This document shows positions 10,420 through 19,859 of a stretch of 64,000 nt of DNA, piece after piece. The notes under the pieces are model-generated. The model was not told the origin of the DNA, searched no databases, and was given only the letters and a program-made list of their open reading frames with translations. A program made the translations under genes and the position numbers. Every line of letters starts with the position of its first letter. Position 1 is the first letter of the stretch. Source of the DNA: Loripinus fragilis (Eukaryota; Mollusca; Bivalvia; Lucinida; Lucinidae); contig OZ026522.1 in assembly GCA_964019695.1 (NCBI GenBank), positions 23,490,477 to 23,554,476 of the forward strand, written 5' to 3'.

Positions 10420-11790
10420 AGGGTTGAGAGGGTGGGGACAAGCTGTCAAGTGCAGTTTATCTTGCCCCTCCCCCACCTGCATAACAAAAGTTATATTCCT
10501 TTTTATAATAAACTATATATGAGCAATGGATTGATCATAAACATGATTCAAGTGAAGTTAGCTTTTTTTCTTTTTCGCATTGTTTCCTATTATTGGTTGC
10601 AGGGGTGGGGGCAAGCTATCCAGGGCAGTTTATCTTGCCCCCACCAAGCTGGGTATTAAAATAAATTTATTTTGATAATTCTACTCATTTCAAACCATCT
10701 GAATGTTAGGATATATCACTTAAACATAATACAAGCCAAATTCAGCTGCTTTCTTTGTCCCATTGTTTCGTATGCTTAGTTGCAGGGGTGGGGGCAAGCT
10801 GTCCAGGGCAGTTTATCTTGCCCCCACCCACCAGGGTATTAAAGTAAAAATTGTTTTAATAATTATACTTATTTTTAACTATCCAAATGTGGAGATGTAT
10901 CAATTATAAACCCAATTCAAATTCAGCTTTTTTCTTTGTCCCCGTATTGGTATGCTTAGTTGTAGGGGTGGGGGAAGCAAGCTGTCCAGGGCATTTTACT
11001 TGTCCCCTACCCACCTGGGTATCAAAATAAATTATTTTGCTAATTCTACTTACTTTTAAACTATCTGGAGATGTGTCAATTAATAACACAATTTAAGTCA
11101 AACTCAGCTTTTTTCTTTGTCATATGGTCTCATATTCTAAGTTGCAGGGGTAGGGACAAGCTGTCCAGGGCAGTTTATCTTGCCCCCACCCTACTGGGTA
11201 TCAAAATAAATAATTTTGCTAATTCTACTTATTTTAAACCATCTTAATGTGGAGAATTATCAATTATACACACAATTCAAGTCAAATTCAGCGGTTTCCT
11301 TTGTAACATCGTTTCGTATGCTAAGTTGCAGGGATGAGGGGCAAGCTGTCCAAGTCAGTTTATCTTGCCCCCACTCTACTGGGTATCAAAATAAAACAAT
11401 TTTGCTAATTCCACTTATTTTAAACCATCTTAATGTGAAGATGTATCAATTAAAAACATAATTCAAGTAAATTCAGCTGTTTTCTTTGTTGCATTGTTTT
11501 GTATGCTAAGTCGCAGAGGTGGGGGGTGGGAGGGCAGTTTATCTTGGCCCCTGCCCACCTGGGTATCAAAGTAAAAATATTTTGCAAATTCTACTTATTT
11601 TAAACCATCTAAATGTGAAATGATTTGAATTATGTTTATAATTGATACATCTCCACACTCAACTGGTTTAAAATAAGAAGAATTAGCATAATAGTTTTAC
11701 TTTGATACCCAGGTGGATGGGGGGGGGGGGGCAAGATGAACTGCCCTGGACAGCTTGCCCCCACCCCTGTAATTAAGCGTATCAAAATAT
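10420..11790 (+). repeat. ~180-bp tandem array with an inverted last unit
   Basis: Seven diverged units recur with the landmark GGGGTGGGGGCAAGCTGTCC near 10428, 10601, 10783, 10964, 11146, 11328 and 11512, a spacing of about 173-186 bp. Each landmark is a hairpin (GGGGGCAAG ... CTTGCCCCC). At 11640-11790 one more unit appears in the opposite orientation. Open frames across it are repeat artefacts. Confidence 0.85.
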
Positions 11791-11952
11791 ATGGAAACGA
11801 AAACTGCACAACTAGACTTTAATTATGTATCACACTGGTAAATGTATACGTCGTTTTGGTGGTATTTACGCGTATTGCCGGTACTTCATAGACCGGAAGT
11901 GGAAGATATTGGTGTAAATACTATATAGAAAACATGACAAATGCCTAAAGGA

Positions 11953-12109
11953 CTATAGAATTAGAGCATTTTTAAGTATTTACTATGCGCATGGCGATTT
12001 ATGTAAGCATTTAGGAATAGATTCGAGTACCGTACTCGAATCTATTCCTAAATGCTGACATAAATCGCCATGTGCATGCCGAATACTTAAAATGATCTAA
12101 TTCTATACG
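11953..12109. repeat. 157-bp near-perfect palindrome
   Basis: Two 78-bp arms around a single central C at 12031. By eye they differ at about nine positions. The innermost stem is AATAGATTCGAGTAC / GTACTCGAATCTATT. A second, shorter hairpin follows at 12119-12171 (GGCCATTTTTG ... CAAAAATGGCC). No coding content. Confidence 0.9.
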
Positions 12110-12499
12110 GGAAAATAAAGGCCATTTTTGGATTGGGAATGACTCCCATATACGGCCTCAAAAATGGCCAAATAAAATCACTGGACTAATAGCTATGCAT
12201 ACTGAATTTGGCGTCTGAATACTCTGTGACCATTTGGTATCAACAAGTATCTGGTCATATGGTAGAACAGCTGGTGTGCTGTTGTAGACGATCTTTCAGG
12301 AGCCTAGACATTTTTTAGACTTCTGTTCTTCACAAATTTTCATACAAGACATTTCTTGCCAGAATGCCAATTTTGTGCGCTGTGTTTAATTCATAAATAT
12401 TGTGCAGTAAAATGTGTAAAAATTCATACATAATAACTGGGCACTTTTTTTAAGGCTTAAATAATCACATAATTAATGTATATAGTTATATTTTGTTAA

Positions 12500-12721
<222 letters not shown>

Positions 12722-12723
12722 TA

Positions 12724-13324
12724 TGAGCCACAATCTGTGAAAACCAGCCTTAATGACGAAGTCATCAAAATTAGTTAATTACACGCACTTAATCTACGAA
12801 GTGTTAAGAAGTTATCCTGCAAATTATCTCCATTATTGATGGAAATATGGTCTTTTGAAACTTACCACTGTTTAAACTTTAACATGCAATGTCAGAAACG
12901 TCGTGACGTTACTAATGACGTCAACGTTAAATTCCTGATTGGCGGGTTTGTCCGGTGCATGAAAAACATGCTATTTCTTGCTAACATACTTTTTCAATTA
13001 TCCTTAGCATGTGTGCAATGGAATTCGCAGAAAATTTGACACTGATTCATTTTTGCCTAAAGTTTGCATGATCTGAAAACAACTGACCCTACTTTAAAAA
13101 TTATGACAGTTGCTAAGGAAAAGTTGTTGCCATGGAAACATATGGCATGATAACGAAGAAGTTTAACCAGAAATAATTGCCAGTTTTATTCTACTATCCA
13201 CCTGAATAGGTTTTAAGGCAATATATGAACATGTCAAATTTCTTATTTTTTGGTATTTCTTAAATGGTTTTTACATAAAAAGTCCTAAATGTCATTAAGG
13301 CAGGTTTTCACAGATCATGGCTCA
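12724..13324. mobile_element. TA-flanked MITE inserted at the (AT)n tract
   Basis: Left end TGAGCCACAATCTGTGAAAA and right end (reversed) TGAGCCATGATCTGTGAAAA continue through CCNGCCTTAATGAC, giving TIRs of about 36 bp. TA lies on both sides. The 601-bp interior is non-coding. The short (AT)n continuation after 13325 shows insertion into the microsatellite or expansion afterwards. Confidence 0.75.
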
Positions 13325-13329
13325 TATAT

Positions 13330-13621
13330 ATATATATACATTAAAATATTTACTGTAGGGCTAAAGCCAGTCTCACCCTTAATTCAGAAGAAGATCAAGT
13401 CACATAGATATTTGGTTTGCATGAAAGACCCCTAACTTATCAATGCATCATCTCCCAGAACACACAAATCAAGATATAGCAAGGAGATGAAGCAAAGATA
13501 AGGACTCAACAGTAAATAAAACTGAATACCGGAGCAAAAGAAATCCAACAGGTAAACCCCGGTGGGCCCGACAAACAGCCAAAGTATCAGGCCCCTAACA
13601 ATCCCATCAATAGATAAGTCT
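13330..13621 (-). mobile_element. PLE 3' flank, minus-strand copy
   Basis: On the minus strand this follows the PLE C-terminal coding fragment at 13622-14028. Around 13600-13625 it matches the non-coding tail seen after the PLE at 33060-33120. Further from the gene no match was recognised. Confidence 0.4.
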
Positions 13622-14028
13622 TTAAGTCAGAACCGTCATAGAGTCTGAAGTCCGACCCACCGGCGTGCAATTAAAGAGGAAAGCAAAGTTGCCAACCGTG
13701 ATTGGGTAGACCACCAAGCATGCAGTCTGTTGCAATACATTAGTGTTATAGCCAATCATTTTATAATGGGAAATAATTTTAATGAACTGCGCTGAAAAAT
13801 TATTAGGGCCAACAATCTTCTTCAATTTATACACCAAGTCACCATAGAATTCAGGTTCCGAAAGTCCTTGGCGCAAAAGAGATTTAAGTCCAATTTGGAA
13901 TTTAGATATCAAATTACAGTATCGTCTATAAAATTTAGAAAAGGTTTTTCGAGGTTTATGATACTGATAGCCTTGTTTAAGAAGTTTCTGAGTTAACAAT
14001 TTATTGCGAGTGTTGAAGTCAGCAACAT
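13622..14028 (-). pseudogene. Penelope-like element protein, C-terminal fragment
   Basis: The conceptual minus-strand product includes KLLKQGYQYHK, FYGDLVYKLKKIVG and ACLVVYPITVGNFAFLFNCT. These are recognisable as the region downstream of the reverse transcriptase catalytic core in bivalve-type Penelope-like elements. Homologous codons occur in the plus-strand PLE at 32740-33060. The frame stays open for about 125 codons from 13999 down to 13622, and upstream codons (DFNTRNK) extend to about 14024. The fragment lacks the catalytic domain, so it is a 5'-truncated copy. It meets a second, oppositely oriented copy at about 14028. Confidence 0.75.
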
Positions 14029-14518
14029 GGAAAACCTAATTTTAGTGGTCAATTCAAAAAGATTATCAAACGCTAGATAAAGATTGGATATAACTTGAAT
14101 GTCATGCGACAGTCTGCATGCCTGATTTATCAATTGCACGACGGTAGGTTAGCCTAAGACTCTATGACGGTCTGACGTAAAGCTTCAATAGGTGGGTTGG
14201 TGCCTGATGCTTATCTAGAGTGAGGTTGGTACTGTTTAAAGTCTCTAGTAAAATTATTTTACTGACCGTTCCAAGGTAGTGCTTCTTTTGTGGATCCTTT
14301 TTGTTATTTCTGTCGTGTGTTTGTTATGCTTTTGCGAGCATCTGTTTATTGATGCCTTGTGGTCACCTGCTGGGAAAGGGCTGACCTCTTGGCTCTCGTT
14401 TGTGATGTCTAATTTTGTGTTTGTCACTTTCCCATGTGGTACCCTGCAGCAGGGGTGGTACTTGATTGTATCGATCCCTGATCTTTGCCATCTTTCTTAC
14501 TTTCAAAAATATCTTTAA
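14029..14518 (+). pseudogene. Penelope-like element C-terminal fragment plus 3' tail, plus strand
   Basis: 14029-14130 translates piecewise to FSGQFKKIIKR, a stop, then IGYNLNVMRQSAC, matching the extreme C-terminus of the PLE protein and the copy at 32908-33000. The non-coding tail follows (GACTCTATGACGG phrase, then GGTCACCTGCTGGGAAAGGG). The tail is shared with 62683-62918 and 62143-62282. It carries a stop and lacks the catalytic domain. It is head to head with the minus-strand fragment at 13622-14028, beginning within a few bases of its N-proximal end. Confidence 0.75.
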
Positions 14519-15599
14519 GGAACACTATCAGAGTGTCGAACATTTGAGATCCGGATCAGGGTCTATGTTATGACGTAGCAGATTTTCACTCTTGCACTGG
14601 CTCGTAGAATCCTTCATTGTACTTCTTCAAACAGCCACGGTCCAGAGGGTATACATCTGCACCATCTAAGCGGACAGAATAACAGTATATCTCGGACTCA
14701 GTATACTGGGTCCGAGAGTATATGAAATGAGAATAGTGACAGCGGTGATAGAAGTGTTAAAATTATGCAAGGCTCTCAGAACCTTCTTTCTAATGGTCCG
14801 AAATGGGTCAGTCCAGAGGGTCTGTGCACACTTTTCCGCATAACAGAATTGAACAGAAAATAAGAACAGTGACCAAGCTCAGCTACGGTTAAGCATGGAT
14901 TTCTTATAACCTTGGGGCCTGGCTTGATTGTGCCTCTTCCCTATCGCTTACCTAGTCGACGAAATATATCGTTACAAAGAGCATCTAACATGGATGGTTT
15001 TGAATTATTGGATTCATTTAACGAGTTTGGGGAAAATAGATAATTGCGGGTATTGCCTAGCATTTTTGTCTTTTTTTTTGCAACAAGTTAAATAAATTTA
15101 ATAATGCAGCGGCGTGAATTTTAAATTCTTTTTATCATATACATGTCATTGAAATTATTTTGAATTTTGCAATTACTAAATAGCGAGTTTAATAAATCAA
15201 TAAAACTGGAGCACACATGTTAGATTCTATTTATCATATTACGTTAAATTACTTTGGAATCTCATTTTTGCCGTGGAAATGATAGGATTTTGCTATATGT
15301 AAGTGACTTTGCTCAAGGCGTTATTTCATAACGTGACCATTTGTACATAGATATCTTTTAGCATATTGTCAAATGAACGAAAATCCACGTTCAAATAAGG
15401 AGATTCGCGTGCTGTTTAAACTTGAAAATTCTTGAAATGATTCTCGAGTTATTTACATGACGTTATACACAGAAAGCATTGTGGACCAGACTGATCATTT
15501 CGCCGATGCTTTTGTTCGCAAAAATATCGTGCATGGCTATGACGTTGTGAGATTCCATTATCAAGTTTACAGCCGATACCATTTTAGAAACTTCTGTCT
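14519..15599. other. Mostly unannotated non-coding stretch
   Basis: Contains the 26-bp hairpin insertion at 14691-14716. A fragment near 14524-14570 (GATCCGGATCAGGGTC) resembles half of the GCAAACAGTG hairpin family. Otherwise I see nothing. Confidence 0.35.
14684..14723. mobile_element. 26-bp palindrome flanked by 7-bp direct repeats
   Basis: The palindrome at 14691-14716 has arms CTCGGACTCA and TGGGTCCGAG around GTATAC. AGTATAT lies immediately on each side (14684-14690, 14717-14723). The arrangement is the same as at 53561-53601, where an empty site is known. It is far shorter than any MITE I know of. Confidence 0.6.
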
Positions 15600-15652
15600 G
15601 CAAACAGTGGAGAGCTTGATCAGACGCCTAGTTTTTTGGCGTCTGATCTGGT
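15600..15652. repeat. GCAAACAGTG hairpin cut off by the assembly gap
   Basis: Begins GCAAACAGTGG and has the inner stem TCAGACGCC / GGCGTCTGA. The expected closing arm (GATCCACACTGTTTGC-like) is missing because the N run begins at 15653. Confidence 0.65.
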
Positions 15653-15852
15653 NNNNNNNNNNNNNNNNNNNNNNNNNNNNNNNNNNNNNNNNNNNNNNNN
15701 NNNNNNNNNNNNNNNNNNNNNNNNNNNNNNNNNNNNNNNNNNNNNNNNNNNNNNNNNNNNNNNNNNNNNNNNNNNNNNNNNNNNNNNNNNNNNNNNNNNN
15801 NNNNNNNNNNNNNNNNNNNNNNNNNNNNNNNNNNNNNNNNNNNNNNNNNNNN
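15653..15852. other. Assembly gap (200 N)
   Basis: Exactly 200 N residues, a conventional fixed-size scaffold gap. Any open frame crossing it is meaningless. Confidence 0.98.
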
Positions 15853-16758
15853 AATCATTTCCCTTAATTGTGTCGGATTCTGCCCGTATTAGCTCTAATT
15901 ACTATTGTGCCATTGATTTTATTATCCCTTTGTATGCTGGGTAGTTTCCATGCGGCAAACTATTTTCAAATTAACCTTATCCGAAAATTCTTTCTGGAAC
16001 ACTATCAGGGTATGTGTCAAACAGATTGTATCCAGATCAGGACCAACATTCTGTCACTCCTGATCTGGGTCCAAACGGTCTATAAAGTAATTATCAGCAG
16101 AAAACAAAAGACGTCGCTTGCAAGGAAAGAGTTAAGCATCAACAATAATCCTATAATATGGGCTGTGCCGCAAGAAAACCTGTCTTTTGGGTTTGCGATA
16201 AAGTGAGATTCAAACCAGCATGCTCAGCTACAGAGACTAGCTAGAAAATTAAAATTTCGCTCATAGCAAGTCTAGATATACTTTCCAATAAACAAATAAC
16301 AAAGGCGCTTATCAGACTGTGCTGAAACGCAGGCTGGTCAGCACCTTTGTTGTTCGCAAACCAGGAAAACAGTTTTCTCACGTCAAGGCCCCTACAGCAA
16401 ACGATACCTTATTTGACCTAATTAACACTGATACCCTAATAAGCATACATTGAGTATTCAGGCCTTAAAGGTGCATTTTCGGCATCTCGCTGTTAATTTT
16501 TTACCACAATATTTTATTACTCTACTCTTTAGCTTAACATGTTTTCTAACGATTACAAGAAGGAAACGGCCCAAGAGTGGGCCCAAAACCCGCTTTCAGA
16601 GCGATTTCTATACTTTGTTAATTATTTGCATCCCTCCAATAATTCTCGGGCAAGTTTTACGGTATTTTCCGACAGTAGTGGCTATTCATATGAACTCTTA
16701 CATGACCTCTTATGACCCATGCGCCGATGCGATCGAGTGAAGTGCAGCAAAAACAAAA
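15853..16758. other. Non-coding stretch with two small hairpins
   Basis: 16018-16075 holds a GCAAACAGTG-family hairpin (ATCCAGATCAGGA ... CCTGATCTGGGT). 16303-16347 holds a stem related to the internal hairpin of the TGAGCC MITEs (AAAGGCGCTTATCAGACTG ... AGGCTGGTCAGCACCTTTG). Nothing else was recognised. Confidence 0.45.
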
Positions 16759-16971
16759 ATGGCGGAAATTGAACATGTCAAAAGGGCAAGAGTTGGAAGA
16801 CCTAACCACCTCACATCATCTGCCACAAAAAGAGAGAAATCAGAGAACGACGATAAATGTAATAGAAGTAGAATAAATATCGGTGAAGAATTTGGTCGCT
16901 GGACTGACCTGAAAACCCGTTGCGGACTGAAAACACGCGCAGAGGTGGGAACGATTTTACTTGACATGTAG
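16759..16971 (+). CDS. Possible first coding exon of an unidentified gene
   Basis: ATG at 16759 sits in AAAATGGCGG, a good initiation context that also fits a YY1-type site, common at animal transcription starts. The 70 codons are basic and polar at first (VKRARVGRPNHL, TKREKSEN). They end RINIGEEFGRWTDLKTRCGL then KTRAEVGTILLD. I recall a similar I-G-x-x-x-x-R-W-x-x-L-K ... A-E-V-A-x-x-L-L-D pattern at the start of uncharacterised fish and invertebrate proteins, some transposase-related, but cannot verify it. The frame closes at TAG, yet that TAG lies in ATGTAGGC, where GT at 16969-16970 could be a splice donor. No downstream exon was found. Composition differs from the surrounding repeats. 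Confidence 0.4.
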   Translation: MAEIEHVKRARVGRPNHLTSSATKREKSENDDKCNRSRINIGEEFGRWTDLKTRCGLKTRAEVGTILLDM

Positions 16972-17267
16972 GCTTATTACAAAAAGTCATATTTAGCCCG
17001 GACATGCTTACCTACTATTCTACAGCCGGTGAGACTGTCATTATTGTGTTTTTAAACATTGTCGTTCACCAAAAGCGCCAGCCTTTTTGTTGCTACATGG
17101 CTTCTTGCTTGGTCAGAAAAACAATATAAGTCATAACATTCAAAATGTCTGGTAAAATGGGATCAAATTTAGGCCAGATTGTTTTCATGTTTTCGTTTAT
17201 TAAATAAGTATTTCATTCGTAACAAGTAGTAGCTTTTGAAAAAAGGGTCGCTCCAGTGTCGCTTTAC

Positions 17268-17270
<3 letters not shown>
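16972..17270. other. Non-coding stretch after the possible exon
   Basis: No repeat or coding signal recognised. If 16759-16971 is an exon, this would be the start of its intron. Confidence 0.35.
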
Positions 17271-17500
<230 letters not shown>

Positions 17501-17724
17501 CCTAACAGAGACACTAGAGTTAGGCCAAAAAATGTGCATTTCCCTTTGCAAAGTAAAATGGAATTACTGTTGTTAACACAGGTGTCAGTTTATTACTCTC
17601 GGTTTTTATAACGACCGCCAGCATATCACACCCCGAGACAGGCGAAATATTGAGTTATGCATGCTTCAGTTATCAACTGAAAATCAAGCTTTGATCATCC
17701 AGCAATGGGGCATAATCTGAAAAG

Positions 17725-18090
17725 TTAACTGTCAGTACCGACCTCTTGTAGCAGTGACTAGTAATACAGATACTAGTACTGACCCCTAGTGGTAATGAAG
17801 GGGACTCTGGTTAATAGTACTGACATCTAGTGACAATGATAGGGACTCTGGATACTCTTACTGACATCTATTGGCAATGACAAGGTCTCTTGATACTCAT
17901 ACTGAACTCTTGTGGCAATGACTGGAACTCTGGATACTTCTACTGACCTCTAGTGGCAATGACTGGGACTCTGGATACTTTAACTAACCTCTAATTACAA
18001 TGCCTGGGACTCTGGATACTTTTACGGACATCTAGTGGCAATGACAGGGACTCGGGATACCTTTGCTGACTTCTAGTGGCAATGACTGCT
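17725..18090 (+). repeat. ~41-bp minisatellite, eight to nine units
   Basis: Consensus TACTGACCTCTAGTGGCAAT followed by GACTGGGACTCTGGATACTT, repeated with a few mismatches per copy (starts near 17818, 17860, 17901, 17942, 17984, 18025 and 18066). It ends just before the MITE at 18095. Confidence 0.85.
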
Positions 18091-18094
18091 CAAA

Positions 18095-18354
18095 CATGCG
18101 CGGATCCAGAGGGGGGGAAAGGGGGTCCGGACCCCTCTGGAAAATCACAAATTATATGCGTTTTTATAGAAATAAGCATCGGGACCCCCCCCCCCCCCTG
18201 GAAAAAGATGGACCCCCCTGAAAAATGTTGGACCCTCCCCCCCTGTAAAACTGTAAAATCAGTTGAGGGTTAAAAATAATGTTGTTGAGGTTGTTTTTCG
18301 GCAGTCGGGCCCCCCCGCTCTCCCTCTCTGACAAAGATTCCTGGATCCGCGCAT
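18095..18354. mobile_element. GCGCGGATCC-type MITE, copy with both ends
   Basis: Starts CATGCGCGGATCCAGAGG and ends CCTGGATCCGCGCAT. The interior is rich in C and G runs (GGGGGTCCGGACCCC). The same family lies at 52561-52821, 54774-54999 and 56884-57082, with partial copies at 5055, 19480, 35393, 55150 and 56043. No coding capacity. Confidence 0.8.
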
Positions 18355-18537
18355 CGCAAAGAAAATAGTAATCGCATCTCCGGGACATTTAAATTATGTG
18401 CAAGAAAATGTCATGATAACATCGAAGGTCATCTTCAAAGATTTTCCGACAGATATATTTCCCAGTTATGGTACTACCGTTTCTTTTTCTATCCCACAGA
18501 CATACCATCCCCTCATATAGGCTGACATTTTGCAAAC

Positions 18538-18695
18538 TGATAGATAGATAGATAGATAGATGGATGGATGGATGGATGGATGGATGGATGGATGGATGGA
18601 TGGATGGATGGATGGATGGATGGATGGATGGATGGATGGATGGATGGATGGATGGATGGATGGATGGATGGATGGATGGATGGATGGATGGATAA

Positions 18696-18767
<72 letters not shown>

Positions 18768-18776
18768 GATAAGATA

Positions 18777-18808
<32 letters not shown>

Positions 18809-18862
18809 ATAGGATAGGATAGGATAGGATAGGATAGGATAGGATAGGATAGGATAGGATAG

Positions 18863-18935
<73 letters not shown>
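18538..18935 (-). repeat. Compound microsatellite: GATA, GATG, GA, AAGAT, AGGAT, GATA
   Basis: Successive blocks are (GATA), (GATG) of about 130 bp, (GATA), (GA), (AAGAT), (AGGAT) of about 80 bp and (GATA) again. Each block differs from the next by a single-base or one-base-length change. The 182-codon frame on the minus strand is an artefact. Confidence 0.95.
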
Positions 18936-19430
18936 AAGGCTTTGGTCTAAGTCTTGTTGGCGGTAGGGTGGGGCGCTCTCTGCTGCAGCTTTCAGAGAAT
19001 GGGCTCTTCCTCACCCTCTCTCTGGGTCCGTCTTGGAACTATCCCGACATGACTGAACTATTGTTGTCACATCTAAAACTTTCTATGTGTGTGACCAGCA
19101 AAGACGCGCAGATTACTCTGAGTCTTTGTTGCTTGCATAAACACGCGTGATAAGTCTCGCAAAATAACTCTTCCAGTAATTTTTGAGGAAACAGAACATT
19201 GGATTATACGTTGTCGTACCGTGATTCTTCAGCGAAAACGTTCAAAATTTAGTGGGATAGGAACCTAGTCCGTATTGACGTCCCTGCTATGAACTTATTT
19301 ATAGTTCGAGACTTCGCGCGCACCGACTCGTCTGAGCCTTCGGTACAAGTATGGAAAAAAAGAAAAAAAAACATCTTGTCTCAAGAAGCCTAATGGCAAA
19401 ATAAACTATTACATGTTATTCATTTTCAGC
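18936..19430. other. Non-coding stretch
   Basis: No gene or repeat recognised. A 60-codon open frame at 18968 has no recognisable content. Confidence 0.35.
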
Positions 19431-19479
19431 AAAGGGGGTGGGAGAGGGCAACATCATTTTAGCGCTCAGCATTTTAACA

Positions 19480-19628
19480 GGGGTGGGGGGGTCCAGGTAC
19501 ACAAAATTTCTCCATGGGAGATCCATTTTTCAGGGGTCGGATGTCCTTGGGCCAATTCCTATGGAACCCAATACCACATGTGATTTTCCAGTGGGGCCCG
19601 GACTCCCTGCTCCATCAGGATCCGTCCT
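19480..19628. mobile_element. GCGCGGATCC-type MITE, degraded partial copy
   Basis: Contains the family phrases 'gattttccagtggggcccggactccc' and GGATCCGTCC, but the ends are eroded. Confidence 0.45.
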
Positions 19629-19639
19629 TGTCCCGAGTC

Positions 19640-19856
19640 TTGACAGTGTCTGGATTTGTTTGTTTTTTATTCTTTACGTCCCAGTCAACGATATTTCAGT
19701 TACGTCGGGACGGTTCTTCCTGTGTTGAACAAGTACTAAGCTGTGATAAATGTGTCTTGCTCAAAGCACAATACAGTGACACTGATGAGGCTCGAACCCT
19801 AGGCCCTTCAGTCTCAAGTGAAGTCAAGCACCCTACCACTGAGCCACTGCGCTCCC
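19640..19856 (-). mobile_element. tRNA-derived SINE copy
   Basis: Minus-strand A-box-like GCAGTGGCTCAGTGGTAGGG, then B-box-like GGGTTCGAGCCTC, then the shared core ending GGGACGTAAAGAAT. The head has a small insertion (AAGTGAAGTCAAG) compared with 6597-6795. Confidence 0.75.
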
Positions 19857-19859
19857 AAC

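Noticed and set aside
14279..14518. Hydrophobic 79-codon frame that looks like a membrane protein
   Set aside because: It lies in the non-coding PLE tail. The related frames at 62110 and 62663 come from the same tail with shifted, non-conserved reading.
15457..15944. Open frames crossing the N run
   Set aside because: Mostly X residues across an assembly gap, with no recognisable protein in the sequenced part.
18466..19014. 182-codon minus-strand frame
   Set aside because: Entirely tetra- and pentanucleotide repeat translation ([16 protein letters not shown]).
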